Notes: a model not told the origin generated them from the sequence alone. A stretch of DNA of 64,000 bases from Simplicispira sedimenti (GCF_022760965.1 NZ_JAKVIJ010000003.1:222783-286782), one strand, 5' to 3'; counted from the stretch's first letter, positions 26,538 through 35,676 are shown. Numbers and translations are program-made.

Positions 26538-27236
26538 ATGGATGCGCAGGGCACAGATTCTCCCGAGGCGCCCCGGCGCGCCCGGGGGCGTCCGCGCAAG
26601 CTGCCCGATGCGCGCGACGAAGGCAACCGCCGCCGCGAATTGCTGCGCGGCGCGGCCCGCCTGTTCCGCAGCCGGGGCTTCGCCGCCGTCAGCACGCGCG
26701 ACATCGCGGCCGCAGCGGGCATGCAAAGCGGCTCGCCCTTCTACCATTTCGAGAGCAAGAGCGCGTTGCTGCACGCCGTCATGCACGAAGGCATGGAGCA
26801 TGCCGTGCGCAGCCAGCAGGCGGCACTCGATGGCGTGTGCGCCGATGCGCTGCCGCAAGAGCGCCTGGCTGCCTTGGTGCGCCACCATTTTGAAATCCTG
26901 TTCGGCCCCGAGGGCGACTTCATCCCCGTGATGCTGTACGAATGGCGCTCGCTCACGCCGGAGCAGCGCCACTCCATCGCACGCCTCAAGACCGTGTACG
27001 AGGCCCCCTGGATGCCCGTGCTGCAGGCCTTGCACCAGCAGGGGCGGCTGTGCACAGCGCCACCGCTGGCGCGCCTGTTCATTCTGGGCGCGCTCAACTG
27101 GGCGGTGCAGTGGTACCGGCCCGATGGCCCCCTGTCGCTCGATGCGCTGGCGCAGCAGGCGCTGGCCTTGTTTTTGGGGCCGCCCGCCGCAGAGCCCTTC
27201 CACCTTTCCGCCCAACCCTTGGAGACCCCGGCATGA
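26538..27236 (+). CDS. TetR-family transcriptional regulator
   Basis: 232 residues. The HTH is at ~25-75 (GAARLFRSRGFAAVSTRDIA, AAAGMQSGSPFYHFESKSAL), after a basic Arg/Pro-rich tail that includes ARGRPRKL, an AT-hook-like motif. C-terminal ligand domain of TetR_C type with EWRSLTPEQRHSI. ATG 26538 is chosen over a GTG three codons upstream because AAGG lies 9 bp before it. Its stop overlaps the start of an enoyl-CoA hydratase gene (ATGA), so it probably controls that gene in response to an acyl-CoA. Confidence 0.88.
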   Translation: MDAQGTDSPEAPRRARGRPRKLPDARDEGNRRRELLRGAARLFRSRGFAAVSTRDIAAAAGMQSGSPFYHFESKSALLHAVMHEGMEHAVRSQQAALDGVCADALPQERLAALVRHHFEILFGPEGDFIPVMLYEWRSLTPEQRHSIARLKTVYEAPWMPVLQALHQQGRLCTAPPLARLFILGALNWAVQWYRPDGPLSLDALAQQALALFLGPPAAEPFHLSAQPLETPA

Positions 27237-28006
27237 GCCTTTCCTTCCAGACCACCACCGAGAACAAGGTCTTGCACCTGCGCTTTGGCCAGGCAGGTGT
27301 GCGCAACCTCATGGACGATGCCTGGTTCGACGCGCTGGAGGCCCACCTGGCCCGCGCTGCCGAAGACCCCGGCGTGCGCGTGGTGCTGCTCAGCGCCGAG
27401 GGCGATGCCTTTTGCTCGGGTGCCAACCTCAAGAGCGTGCAGCACGGCCTGCTGGCCGAGGGCTACGAGAAATCGGCGCTCTCGCGCCTGCTGCGCCGCC
27501 TGACGACGTTCGACAAGCCCATCGTGGCGGCGGTGCATGGCCTGGCCATTGGCGGCGGCAGCACGCTGCTGCTGCATTGCGATTTTGTGCATGCGGCCCA
27601 GGGCACGCGTTTTCAACTGCCCTTCGCGCGCCTGGGGCTGGTGCCCGAGTTCGGCTCCAGCTACCTGTTGCCCATGAATGCCGGCATGCGCCTGGCCAGC
27701 CAGCTCGTGCTGTTGGGTGAGCCGTTTGACGCCGATACCGCGCTGCGCGCCGGTTTGCTCACCACTGTGGAACCCGCAGGCCAGGAACTGGCCCGTGCGC
27801 GCCAGACGGCAGAGGCCCTGGCGCAATTGGCACCGGGCCCCGTGGCAAGCGCCAAGCGCCTGCTGCGCCAGGGCCACCAGGCGGCGCTGCAGGCCGCGCT
27901 GGCTGCCGAGGGCGAAGCCCTGCAGCACAGCGTGCAGTCGCCCGAACTGGCCGAGGCGGTGATGGCCTTTATCGAGAAGCGCCCGCCGGATTTTTCGCGG
28001 TTTTAG
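27233..28006 (+). CDS. Enoyl-CoA hydratase/isomerase
   Basis: 257 residues. Crotonase fold with FCSGANLKSVQHGLL (about 61-75) and AVHGLAIGGGSTLLLHCD (about 98-115) forming the oxyanion hole and PFARLGLVPEFGSSYL near 135 with the catalytic Glu. The ending FIEKRPPDFSRF is like that of the paralogue at 24440. Start ATG 27233 overlaps the TetR stop by 4 bp. Convergent with yciA: the two stop codons overlap by 4 bp. Confidence 0.9.
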   Translation: MSLSFQTTTENKVLHLRFGQAGVRNLMDDAWFDALEAHLARAAEDPGVRVVLLSAEGDAFCSGANLKSVQHGLLAEGYEKSALSRLLRRLTTFDKPIVAAVHGLAIGGGSTLLLHCDFVHAAQGTRFQLPFARLGLVPEFGSSYLLPMNAGMRLASQLVLLGEPFDADTALRAGLLTTVEPAGQELARARQTAEALAQLAPGPVASAKRLLRQGHQAALQAALAAEGEALQHSVQSPELAEAVMAFIEKRPPDFSRF

Positions 28007-28443
28007 GCTGTGCCCTGCGCCTGCGCCTGCGCCTGCGCCTGCGGCACTGGGCGTGGGCGCCCTTCGCTGTCAATGGCCACATAGGTCAGGCGCGCCTCGG
28101 TCACCTTCACGTAGTCACCCTGCTGGGCAAAGCGCTCGGCAAACACCTCCACTTCCACGGTGATGGAGGTGCGGCCCACGCGCGTCACGCTGGCGTAGAG
28201 CGACAGGATGTCGCCCACGCGCACCGGGTGCCTGAAGATGAATTCATTGACCGCCACCGTGGCCATGCGGCCCTGGGCCAGCCGCGCGGGCAGAACAGAG
28301 CCTGCCAGGTCCACCTGTGCCATCACCCAGCCGCCAAAGATGTCGCCATTGCCGTTGGTGTCGGCGGGCATGGGGATGACCTTGAGCACCAGCTCCTTGT
28401 CGGTGGGTAAAGTGGCAGCGGGACGGTCGGAATGCTGGGACAT
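28003..28443 (-). CDS. yciA: Acyl-CoA thioesterase YciA
   Basis: 146 residues, single hotdog. ELVLKVIPMPADTNGNGDIF contains the catalytic Asp/Asn region, then GGWVMAQVDLAGSVLPARLA, VAVNEFIFRHPVRVGDIL and YVAIDSEGRPRPV. These are YciA signatures, an enzyme hydrolysing many acyl-CoAs and controlling CoA recycling. Start at 28443 from family alignment; a long in-frame upstream extension is a shadow of the ABC-transporter gene. The last nine residues are a Gln-Ala repeat encoded by a tandem hexanucleotide (28015-28044). Confidence 0.92.
   Translation of the reverse strand: MSQHSDRPAATLPTDKELVLKVIPMPADTNGNGDIFGGWVMAQVDLAGSVLPARLAQGRMATVAVNEFIFRHPVRVGDILSLYASVTRVGRTSITVEVEVFAERFAQQGDYVKVTEARLTYVAIDSEGRPRPVPQAQAQAQAQGTA
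28015..28044 (-). repeat. Tandem hexanucleotide repeat in the yciA tail
   Basis: Four perfect CTGCGC units plus a fifth with one change (CTGCGG), encoding alternating Gln and Ala at the C-terminus of YciA. Slippage would change the tail length by two residues per unit without shifting the frame. Confidence 0.85.
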
Positions 28444-28485
28444 GGGCACAATCTCGGGTGTTGTCTGATCTTTGGATTGTCTCCC

Positions 28486-30309
28486 ATGCGCCGCCACGGC
28501 GAATCTGCTCCCCCCCCTTCGCCCCTCGAACCCGCCCGCCCGCGCTCCGACTGGGCCACACTGGGCCGCCTGCTGCCCTACCTGTGGCAATACAAGGGCC
28601 GGGTGCTGGCCGCCATCGCCTTCATGGTCGGCGCCAAGCTGGCCAACGTGGGCGTGCCGCTGCTGCTCAAGCAACTGGTGGATGCCATGGATGTGCCTGC
28701 GGGGGCCGCCACGGCGCTGCTGGTGGTGCCCGTGGGCCTGCTGCTGGCCTACGGGATGCTGCGCCTGTCCACCTCGCTGTTCAATGAGCTGCGCGAACTG
28801 GTGTTTGCCAAGGCCACGCACGGCGCGGCGCGCAGCATTGCGCTGCAGACCTTTCAACACCTGCATGGGCTGAGCCTGCGTTTTCACCTGGAGCGCCAGA
28901 CCGGCGGCATGACGCGCGATATCGAGCGCGGTGTGCGCGGCATCGAGTCGCTGGTGTCGTTTGCGCTGTTCAACATTCTGGCCACCCTGGTCGAGGTGCT
29001 GCTGGTGCTCACGGTGCTGGGCACGCGCTTCGATGTGGGGTTTGCCGTCATCACGCTCACGGCGTTGCTGTGCTACATCGCCTACACCGTGCTGGTGACC
29101 GAGTGGCGCACCCAGTTCCGGCGCGAGGCCAACGAGTTTGATTCGGCCGCGCACACCAAGGCGGTCGATTCGCTGCTCAACTACGAGACGGTCAAGTACT
29201 TCAACAACGAGCAGTTCGAGGCGCGGCGCTACGACGAGAGCCTGGAGCGCCTGCGGCGTGCGCGCCTCAAGAGCCAGAGCACGCTGTCCCTGCTCAACAC
29301 CGGGCAACAGCTCATCATCGCCATCGGGCTGGTGGCCATGCTCTGGCGCGCCACGCAGGGCGTGGCCGAGGGGCGGCTGACGCTGGGCGATCTGGTCATG
29401 GTCAATGCCTTCATGATCCAGATCTACATCCCGCTCAACTTCCTGGGCGTGATCTACCGCGAGATCAAGCAGAGCCTGACCGACCTGGACAAGATGTTCA
29501 CCCTCATGGACCGGGAGCGCGAAGTGGCCGACGCCCCAGGCGCCACCGCGCTGACAGGGCTGGCTGCGCCCACGGTGCGGTTCGAGGACGTGCACTTTGC
29601 CTATGAGCCCAGCCGCCCTATCCTCAATGGGGTGAGCTTCGAGATTCCGGCAGGCAAGACGGTGGCCGTGGTCGGGCCCTCGGGCGCTGGCAAGTCCACC
29701 CTCTCGCGCCTGCTGTTCCGCTTCTATGACGTGCAGGCCGGGCGCATCTGCATTGCCGGGCAGGACATCCGCAGCGTGACGCAGGAAAGCCTGCGCCGCG
29801 CCATCGGCATCGTGCCGCAGGACACGGTGCTGTTCAACGACACCGTGGCCTACAACATCGCCTACGGTCGCCCGGACGCCTCGCAGGATGAGGTGGAGCA
29901 GGCCGCACGCGCGGCGCACATCCATGGCTTCATCGCCGCCACGCCCAAGGGCTACGCCACCATGGTGGGCGAGCGCGGGCTCAAGCTCTCGGGCGGCGAG
30001 AAGCAGCGCGTGGCCATTGCGCGCACGCTGCTGAAGAACCCGCCCATCCTGATCTTCGACGAGGCCACCAGCGCGCTGGATTCGGCCAACGAGCGCGCCA
30101 TCCAGGCCGAGCTGCGCCAGGTGGCGCAGGGCAAGACCGCGCTGGTGATCGCGCACCGCCTCTCCACCGTGGTGGATGCGCACGAAATTCTGGTCATGGA
30201 CGCGGGCCGCATTGTCGAGCGCGGCACGCACGCCGCGCTGTTGGCGGCGGGCGGGCGCTATGCACGCATGTGGGCGCTGCAGCAGTCCGGCGAGGCGCTG
30301 GAGGTTTGA
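28486..30309 (+). CDS. Atm1/HMT-type ABC transporter, fused membrane and ATPase domains
   Basis: 607 residues. N-terminal ABC_membrane domain with about six helices (~30-330), then the ATPase domain: Walker A GPSGAGKSTLSRLLF near 400, Q-loop IVPQDTVLFNDT, signature LSGGEKQRVAIARTLL near 500, Walker B ILIFDEATSALDS and H-loop IAHRLSTV. The segment DNAKTVDSLLN-like (here KAVDSLLNYETVKYFNNEQFE) is typical of the mitochondrial Atm1 and bacterial homologues that export glutathione-linked sulfur or metal compounds at the inner membrane as homodimers. Start ATG 28486 stands 42 bp from divergent yciA. Substrate inferred from family only. Confidence 0.9.
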   Translation: MRRHGESAPPPSPLEPARPRSDWATLGRLLPYLWQYKGRVLAAIAFMVGAKLANVGVPLLLKQLVDAMDVPAGAATALLVVPVGLLLAYGMLRLSTSLFNELRELVFAKATHGAARSIALQTFQHLHGLSLRFHLERQTGGMTRDIERGVRGIESLVSFALFNILATLVEVLLVLTVLGTRFDVGFAVITLTALLCYIAYTVLVTEWRTQFRREANEFDSAAHTKAVDSLLNYETVKYFNNEQFEARRYDESLERLRRARLKSQSTLSLLNTGQQLIIAIGLVAMLWRATQGVAEGRLTLGDLVMVNAFMIQIYIPLNFLGVIYREIKQSLTDLDKMFTLMDREREVADAPGATALTGLAAPTVRFEDVHFAYEPSRPILNGVSFEIPAGKTVAVVGPSGAGKSTLSRLLFRFYDVQAGRICIAGQDIRSVTQESLRRAIGIVPQDTVLFNDTVAYNIAYGRPDASQDEVEQAARAAHIHGFIAATPKGYATMVGERGLKLSGGEKQRVAIARTLLKNPPILIFDEATSALDSANERAIQAELRQVAQGKTALVIAHRLSTVVDAHEILVMDAGRIVERGTHAALLAAGGRYARMWALQQSGEALEV

Positions 30310-30311
30310 GG

Positions 30312-30371
30312 TGTTTTTGGCCTCTGGCGCCCGTAATATAAGCGCTAACAGCTATTAAAAATGTAGCAAAA
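30312..30371 (+). repeat. Dispersed ~60 bp element, intergenic copy before the dctP terminator
   Basis: TGTTTTTGGCCTCTGGCGCC then GTAATATAAGCGCTAACAGC and TATTAAAAATGTAGCAAAAA. It begins 2 bp after the ABC-transporter stop; its 3' A-tract also serves as the U-tract of the dctP terminator on the other strand. Plus strand. Confidence 0.8.
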
Positions 30372-30390
30372 AGCCCCGCTATGCGGGGCT
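30367..30390 (-). terminator. Intrinsic terminator of the TRAP operon
   Basis: On the minus strand AGCCCCGC, a three-base loop and GCGGGGCT are followed by TTTTT, 25 bp after the dctP stop. The U-tract is provided by the end of the adjoining dispersed element. Confidence 0.88.
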
Positions 30391-30414
30391 TGGGGTTGAC
30401 GCGGTGCGAGCCGT

Positions 30415-31452
30415 TCAGGGCTTGCGGGCGGCAATCGCCTTCTCGGCGGCATTCACCAGGTCGGCGCCGATCTGGCCCTTCCACTTGGCGTACACCGGGC
30501 GCGTGGCCTTGACGAACTCCTCGCGCTCGGCGGGGGTCAGCTGGGTCACGGTCACGCCGTTGGCGGCGATGTCCTTGAGCAGCGGCTTGTCGGCCTCGAC
30601 CACGCCCTTGCGGGCCAGGGCGATCTGTTCCTTGCCGGCGTCGATGGCGGCTTGCTTCACGATCTCGCGGTCGGCGGGCGTCCAGCTGTTCCAGATGTCC
30701 TTGTTCACCACGAAGATCAGCGGATCGGCGATGTAGCCCCACAGCGTCAGGTACTTTTGCGACACAGTGTGCAGCTTGGCGGCGGTGAAGATGGACAGGG
30801 GGTTTTCCTGGCCGTCCACGGCGCCGCTGGCCATGGCGGGTTGGGCATCCGACCAGCTCATTTGCGTGGGGTTGGCGCCCAGCGCGGTGAAGGTGTCAAG
30901 GAACAGCGGCGAGCCCACCACGCGGATCTTCATGCCCTTGAGGTCGGCCGGGCTCTTGATCTCCTTCTTGGAGTTGGAGATCTCGCGGTAGCCGTTCTCG
31001 CCCCAGGCCAGGGGCACCACGCCGGCCTTGTCCAGCGTCTGGAACAGGCTCTTGCCCACCTCGCCCTGGGTCAGGGCGTCGATGGCGGCATAGTCGGGCA
31101 TCAGGAAGGGCAGCGAGAACAGGTTGAGCTGCTTGACCTGGGGCGACCAGTTGATGGTCGAGCCCACGGCCATGTCGATCACGCCCTGGCGCAGTGCGGA
31201 GAACTCGCGCGTCTGGTCGCCCTGGATCAGCGACACGCCGGGGTAGAGCTTGATGTTGATGCGGCCCTGGGTGCGTTCGCGCACCTTGTTGGCCCACAGC
31301 TCGCCGCCCTTGCCCCAGGGAAAGGCCGGGCCGAGCACGAGCGACATCCGGTATTCGCTCTTGTAGGCGGTCTGCGCCAGGGCGGCGGGCGCGGTGAAGG
31401 CCAGGGCCGCGGCGGCGGCCACGGCGGTGGTGAGGAAGGTACGCAGTTTCAT
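30415..31452 (-). CDS. dctP: TRAP transporter substrate-binding protein DctP
   Basis: 345 residues. Signal peptide 1-26 (MKLRTFLTTAVAAAAAL core, ending ALAQ). Mature protein of DctP family with LSLVLGPAFPWGKGGELWA, RVVGSPLFLDTFTALGANPT containing the conserved Arg that binds the substrate carboxylate, and MASGAVDGQENPLSIFTA. It captures an organic acid in the periplasm and delivers it to DctQM. It is third in the dctQ-dctM-dctP operon, 24 bp after dctM, and ends at an intrinsic terminator. Substrate unknown, most likely a C4-dicarboxylate or another carboxylate. Confidence 0.92.
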   Translation of the reverse strand: MKLRTFLTTAVAAAAALAFTAPAALAQTAYKSEYRMSLVLGPAFPWGKGGELWANKVRERTQGRINIKLYPGVSLIQGDQTREFSALRQGVIDMAVGSTINWSPQVKQLNLFSLPFLMPDYAAIDALTQGEVGKSLFQTLDKAGVVPLAWGENGYREISNSKKEIKSPADLKGMKIRVVGSPLFLDTFTALGANPTQMSWSDAQPAMASGAVDGQENPLSIFTAAKLHTVSQKYLTLWGYIADPLIFVVNKDIWNSWTPADREIVKQAAIDAGKEQIALARKGVVEADKPLLKDIAANGVTVTQLTPAEREEFVKATRPVYAKWKGQIGADLVNAAEKAIAARKP

Positions 31453-31476
31453 GCTTTCAGTCTCCTTGGGAAAAAT

Positions 31477-32775
31477 TCAATAGCCCAGTTGGGCGGGCAG
31501 CCACAGCGCGAGCTGCGGGAAGGCGATCACGGCCACCATCACGAGGAACATGGCCAGCAGCATGGGGCCGACCCAGCGCACGGTGGACTCCATGCGCACG
31601 CCAGCGATGCGGCACGAGACCATGAGGTTCACGGCCAGCGGCGGCGTGAACTGGCCCAGCGCCACCTTGAGCGTGAGGATGACGCCGAACCACACCGGGT
31701 CCCACTGGTAGTGCTGCATGATGGGCAGCAAGAGCGGCACGAAGATCAGGAAGATGGAGATGCCATCAAGGAACATACCCACGGTGATGAGCAGCAGGAT
31801 CAGCAGCGCCAGCACGCCGTACTCACCCAGGCCCGAGTTCACGATGGCCGTGGCCACCGGGTCAATCACGCCCAGCGTGGAGAGCGAATACGCGAAGATG
31901 CCCGCGAGCGAGACCACGATCAGGATCACCGCCGAGAGTTCGCCCGCTTCGCGCAGGATGGGGAACAGGTCGCGCACCGAGATCGTGCGGTGGATCACCA
32001 TGCCCACGAACAGGCCGTAGAACACGGCCACCACGGCCGCTTCGGTGGGCGTGAACCAGCCCGCGCGCATGCCCCCGAGGATCAGTACCGGCGCGGCCAG
32101 GCCCCAGGAGGCTTCGCGCAGGCTCTTCCAGAACGGTGGGCGTGGCATATCGGCCTCCAGGGCGCCCATGCGGTGCCTGCGCGCCATCCAGACGGCCGGC
32201 ACGATCAATGCCACGCCCGCCAGCACGCCGGGCACCATGCCGGCGGCGAACAGCGCGGGCACCGAGGCGCCGGGCACCAGCACCGAGTAGATGATGAAGG
32301 CGACTGAGGGCGGGATCAGGATGTCGGTGGCTGCCGCCGCGCCCACCACGCTGGCCGAGAAGCTGCCGGGGTAACCCGCGCGCGACATGGCGGCGATCAT
32401 CACGCCGCCCACGGCGGCTGCGTTGGCCGGGCCCGAACCGGAGATGCCGCCGAGGAACATGGCCACGGCGATGGCCACCAGCGGCAGCATGCCGGGGCCG
32501 CGACCGACCATGGAGACGGCAAAGTTCACCAGGCGCAGCGCCACGCCCGAGCGGTCGAAGATCGAGCCCACGAGCACGAACATGGGAATGGCCAGCAACG
32601 GGTACTTGCCCAGGCCGGCGTAGAAGTTCTGCGGCACGGCCAGCAGGCCGAACCACTGCGTCTCGGCATTGGCCAGCGCGATGGCGGCCGCGCCCGCCAG
32701 GCCCAGGGCGGCACCGATGGGCACGCCCACGAACATCATGGCCAGGAAGGCCACGAACAGCAGGGTGGCGATCAT
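31477..32775 (-). CDS. dctM: TRAP transporter large permease DctM
   Basis: 432 residues, about twelve hydrophobic segments. Family motifs: AIPMFVLVGSIFDRSGVALR, AMFLGGISGSGPANAAAVG, DILIPPSVAFIIYSVLVPG, GMFLDGISIFLIFVPLLLPI. It is the sodium-driven channel component of the uptake system at the inner membrane. Start at 32775 overlaps the dctQ stop by 4 bp (ATGA). A longer in-frame reading continues back through dctQ in another frame and is rejected. Confidence 0.93.
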   Translation of the reverse strand: MIATLLFVAFLAMMFVGVPIGAALGLAGAAAIALANAETQWFGLLAVPQNFYAGLGKYPLLAIPMFVLVGSIFDRSGVALRLVNFAVSMVGRGPGMLPLVAIAVAMFLGGISGSGPANAAAVGGVMIAAMSRAGYPGSFSASVVGAAAATDILIPPSVAFIIYSVLVPGASVPALFAAGMVPGVLAGVALIVPAVWMARRHRMGALEADMPRPPFWKSLREASWGLAAPVLILGGMRAGWFTPTEAAVVAVFYGLFVGMVIHRTISVRDLFPILREAGELSAVILIVVSLAGIFAYSLSTLGVIDPVATAIVNSGLGEYGVLALLILLLITVGMFLDGISIFLIFVPLLLPIMQHYQWDPVWFGVILTLKVALGQFTPPLAVNLMVSCRIAGVRMESTVRWVGPMLLAMFLVMVAVIAFPQLALWLPAQLGY

Positions 32776-33350
32776 GGCTGGCGCTCCTCTGGCCCGGCAG
32801 AGCCTGCGGTGTCCAGAAACTCCACGGGAGGCTTCTTGCCGCGCCGCCAGAACAGGCCGAGGGCGCGCCAGGTGATCAATGCCGAGAACACCGGAAGCCA
32901 CGCCGAGTACCACCACTGGGGCACGCCGATGCCGGGAGAGGTTTCCTCGAAGCGGTAGTCGTCCCAGACCACGCGCACGCTCAGCACGGCGATGGTGCCG
33001 AACAGCAGCGCCACCATCAGCGCGCCAAAGCGCGCCAGGGCACGGCGGCGCGCGAACGAGCCGCCCTCGGCGAACCATTCGATGCGGATGTGCATGTCGC
33101 GCGCCACGGCGGCCGAACCGGCCACCAGGGCCAGCACGATCATCAGGAACACAGAGATTTCTTCCGTCCAGGCGAACGAGGAACTGGTGAAGTAGCGTAC
33201 CAGCACGTTGGCGAAGGTGATCAGGGCCAGCAGCGCCATCACGATCACGGTGAGCCAGTCTTCGATGCGCAGCGAGCGGGGCTCGTCGGGGGAGGGGGTG
33301 TCCGCTGCCGGCGCAGCGGGATCGGGCCCGGGGGAGGGTGTGGTGGACAT
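32772..33350 (-). CDS. dctQ: TRAP transporter small permease DctQ
   Basis: 192 residues with four membrane helices after a ~28-residue Pro/Asp-rich cytoplasmic tail. LTVIVMALLALITFANVLVR and FTSSSFAWTEEISVFLMI are typical of DctQ, and ARDMHIRIEWFAE matches its conserved loop. It holds the transport complex together. First gene of the minus-strand operon; the divergent LysR gene lies 207 bp away. Confidence 0.9.
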   Translation of the reverse strand: MSTTPSPGPDPAAPAADTPSPDEPRSLRIEDWLTVIVMALLALITFANVLVRYFTSSSFAWTEEISVFLMIVLALVAGSAAVARDMHIRIEWFAEGGSFARRRALARFGALMVALLFGTIAVLSVRVVWDDYRFEETSPGIGVPQWWYSAWLPVFSALITWRALGLFWRRGKKPPVEFLDTAGSAGPEERQP

Positions 33351-33487
33351 GGTGTCGGAAAGTCAGGGAGAGCGCGGAAAAGCGGCGCTGCCGTGACCGA
33401 CCATGTTTCGGTGGTGCAGGAAGCGCTGGGTGCGCGTGGTGAGCGCTGCAGATGCTGCGTGGCCATTATGCGGCGACTTGCAGCGCG

Positions 33488-33508
33488 ATGCTCCGCATCC
33501 CGGAGCAT
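33488..33508. promoter_or_regulatory. Inverted repeat in the LysR/TRAP intergenic region
   Basis: Perfect 8-bp arms ATGCTCCG and CGGAGCAT with a 5-bp spacer, 50 bp upstream of the LysR start. A second dyad, CTATG-N7-CATAG (33521-33537), lies between it and the gene. Both are candidate sites for the LysR protein controlling the divergent TRAP operon. Confidence 0.5.
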
Positions 33509-33557
33509 GCGCGCTTGCACCTATGGCTGTGGCATAGCGCAGGCAGATAATCCACCC

Positions 33558-34496
33558 ATGGAAACCAAATGGCTTGAGGATTTTGTGAGCTTGGCCGAGA
33601 CGCGCAGTTTCAGCCGATCGGCGCAACTGCGGCATGTCACGCAACCGGCTTTCTCGCGCCGCATCCAGGCGCTGGAGGCCTGGGCGGGGACCGATCTGGT
33701 GGACCGCAGCTCCTACCCCACCCGGCTGACGGGGGCCGGCAAGACGCTGTACGACCAGTCGCTGGAAATCCTGCAGGCGCTGCAGAACACCCGCGCCATG
33801 CTGCGCGCACACAGCACGTCAAGCCAGGACATGATCGAGTTCGCCGTGCCGCACACGTTGGCGTTCACCTTCTTCCCGGCCTGGGTGTCGAGCCTGCGCA
33901 CGAAGTTCGGGCCGTTCAAGAGCCGGCTCATTGCCCTGAACGTGCACGATGCGCTGATGCGCCTGGTCGAAGGCAGTTGCGATCTGCTCATCACCTACCA
34001 CCATGATTCTCAGCCCTTCCAACTGGACGCCGATCGCTACGAGATGGTCAGCTTGGGGCAGGAGGTGCTGGCGCCTTACAGTCGTCCCGATGCGGACGGC
34101 AAGCCCTTGCATTGCTTGCCCGGAAAGCCGGGCCAGCCCTTGCCCTACCTGGGCTATGCGCCAGGGGCGTACCTGGGGCGTGTGACGGAGTTGATCCTCA
34201 AGCAGTCGGGCACGCCCATCCATCTGGACCGGGTGTACGAGACCGACATGGCCGAAGGCCTCAAGGCCATGGCGCTGGAGGGGCAGGGCGTGGCCTTCTT
34301 GCCCTACAGCGCGGTCAAAAAGGAATTGAAGGCGCGCCGTCTGGTCAGCGCTGTACCGCCGGGTGCGACAGAACTGCAGATGGTGATGGATGTACGCGCC
34401 TACCGAGAGAAACCCTCGGGCAAGGAAACCGCCAAGGGCACTGCCCAGGCTCTGTGGGAGTATTTGCAGGTGCAGGCGGGTGCGGGGCTTGTATAA
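33558..34496 (+). CDS. LysR-family regulator, likely of the TRAP operon
   Basis: 312 residues. Winged HTH at 1-65 (WLEDFVSLAETRSFSRSAQL, RHVTQPAFSRRIQALEAW), then a periplasmic-binding-like effector domain (about 90-300) with PHTLAFTFFPAWVSSL and CDLLITYHHDSQPF. It diverges from dctQ across a 207-bp region with two dyads, the common layout for a LysR gene controlling its neighbour. The effector is probably the transported carboxylate. No ribosome-binding site is obvious; ATG 33558 is fixed by the HTH. Confidence 0.9.
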   Translation: METKWLEDFVSLAETRSFSRSAQLRHVTQPAFSRRIQALEAWAGTDLVDRSSYPTRLTGAGKTLYDQSLEILQALQNTRAMLRAHSTSSQDMIEFAVPHTLAFTFFPAWVSSLRTKFGPFKSRLIALNVHDALMRLVEGSCDLLITYHHDSQPFQLDADRYEMVSLGQEVLAPYSRPDADGKPLHCLPGKPGQPLPYLGYAPGAYLGRVTELILKQSGTPIHLDRVYETDMAEGLKAMALEGQGVAFLPYSAVKKELKARRLVSAVPPGATELQMVMDVRAYREKPSGKETAKGTAQALWEYLQVQAGAGLV

Positions 34497-34666
34497 ATAT
34501 TTTTCATAGTTGTGCGCGGATTCAGCATTGGCAATGCGTGAATGCGGGACTTACCATCCGCGCCTTGGGTTTTTTTCGGGGACCGGAGCAGGCTGTGCTG
34601 CTCTGTGTCTGAGCGCATCCGCAGTGCCTTGGCGCTGCACCATTCACCATCCGACGGGGAGTCAGC

Positions 34667-35551
34667 ATGACCACCATCAGGACCTTTGCCGCTTGTCTTG
34701 CGCTGCTGTGCAGCGCCGCTGCGGTGCCTGCGCAAACGGTGCTGGAGCGTGTCGCTGGAGGCGGCAAGCTGGTGGTGGCGCACCGTGAATCCTCGGTGCC
34801 GTTTTCTTACATGGTGGATGGCAAACCGGTCGGTTACGCCGTGGACCTGTGCCTGCGCATTGCCGACGCGGTGCGCAAGAAAACAGGCATGAAGGACATG
34901 CCGGTGGAGTTCCTCATGGTCACGCCGGCCAACCGCATCACCATGGTGGAAGAGGGCAAGGCCGACCTGGAATGCGGCTCCACCACCAACAATGCCGAGC
35001 GGCGCCAGAAGGTCGGTTTCACCATTCCCCACTTCATCACCGGGGCGCGCCTCCTGGTGAAGGCGTCCAGCCCGGTGGACCGCATTGAAGACCTGACGGG
35101 TAGAAAACTGGTGTCCACCAAGGGCACCACGCCGCTCAAGGCGGTAGAGCAGGCCAACCGCGAGCGCCTGATGGGCCTGACCATCGTGGAGGCGCCGGAC
35201 CACGCCAGAGCGCTTGAAATGGTAGAAAAAGGCGAGGCCGATGCGTTTCTGATGGACGATGTGCTGCTGTTCGGTTTGGCCGCCAACCGGCCTGATCCCA
35301 AGGCGCTGAAGGTGGTGGGGCGCTTCCTGACCACCGAGCCCCTGGCCATCATGCTGCCCAAGAACGATGTCGCGTTCAAGAAGGTGGTGGACGAGGAGAT
35401 GCGTCGCCTGATCACCAGCCGTGACATCTATGACATCTACGACAAGTGGTTTCTGCGCCCCATCCCGCCCAAGGGCACGGCTCTGAACATGCCCGTCAGC
35501 TACCTGCTGCGCGACTTCTGGAAGTACCCGACCGACCATGTTCCTTTCTGA
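34667..35551 (+). CDS. Amino-acid ABC transporter substrate-binding protein (first of two)
   Basis: 294 residues with a signal peptide (1-23, ending AVPAQ). SBP_bac_3 fold: VAHRESSVPFSYMVDGKPVG, ADLECGSTTNNAERRQKVGF, GRKLVSTKGTTPLKA and the final IYDKWFLRPIPPKG. It is a paralogue of GltI encoded 126 bp downstream, with the same LECGSTTNNA core. It lacks linked permease genes of its own, so it may deliver a second ligand (for example aspartate or another acidic amino acid) to the same GltJKL membrane complex. GGGGAG precedes ATG 34667. Confidence 0.88.
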   Translation: MTTIRTFAACLALLCSAAAVPAQTVLERVAGGGKLVVAHRESSVPFSYMVDGKPVGYAVDLCLRIADAVRKKTGMKDMPVEFLMVTPANRITMVEEGKADLECGSTTNNAERRQKVGFTIPHFITGARLLVKASSPVDRIEDLTGRKLVSTKGTTPLKAVEQANRERLMGLTIVEAPDHARALEMVEKGEADAFLMDDVLLFGLAANRPDPKALKVVGRFLTTEPLAIMLPKNDVAFKKVVDEEMRRLITSRDIYDIYDKWFLRPIPPKGTALNMPVSYLLRDFWKYPTDHVPF

Positions 35552-35676
35552 ATCCGGGCGCCGCGCTTAGCGCGTTGCCGGTTACGATGGTGTGGCGTTT
35601 GCGCAGGCTTGGCGGGCCTGGGCAGATAATCGCACCGACCCATCCGTTTTTTTCGTTGACCCACAAGGAGACAATC

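Noticed and set aside
30652..32307. A 551-codon plus-strand frame over the TRAP genes
   Set aside because: Antisense to dctP and dctM; composition His/Gly/Gln-rich and no start signals.
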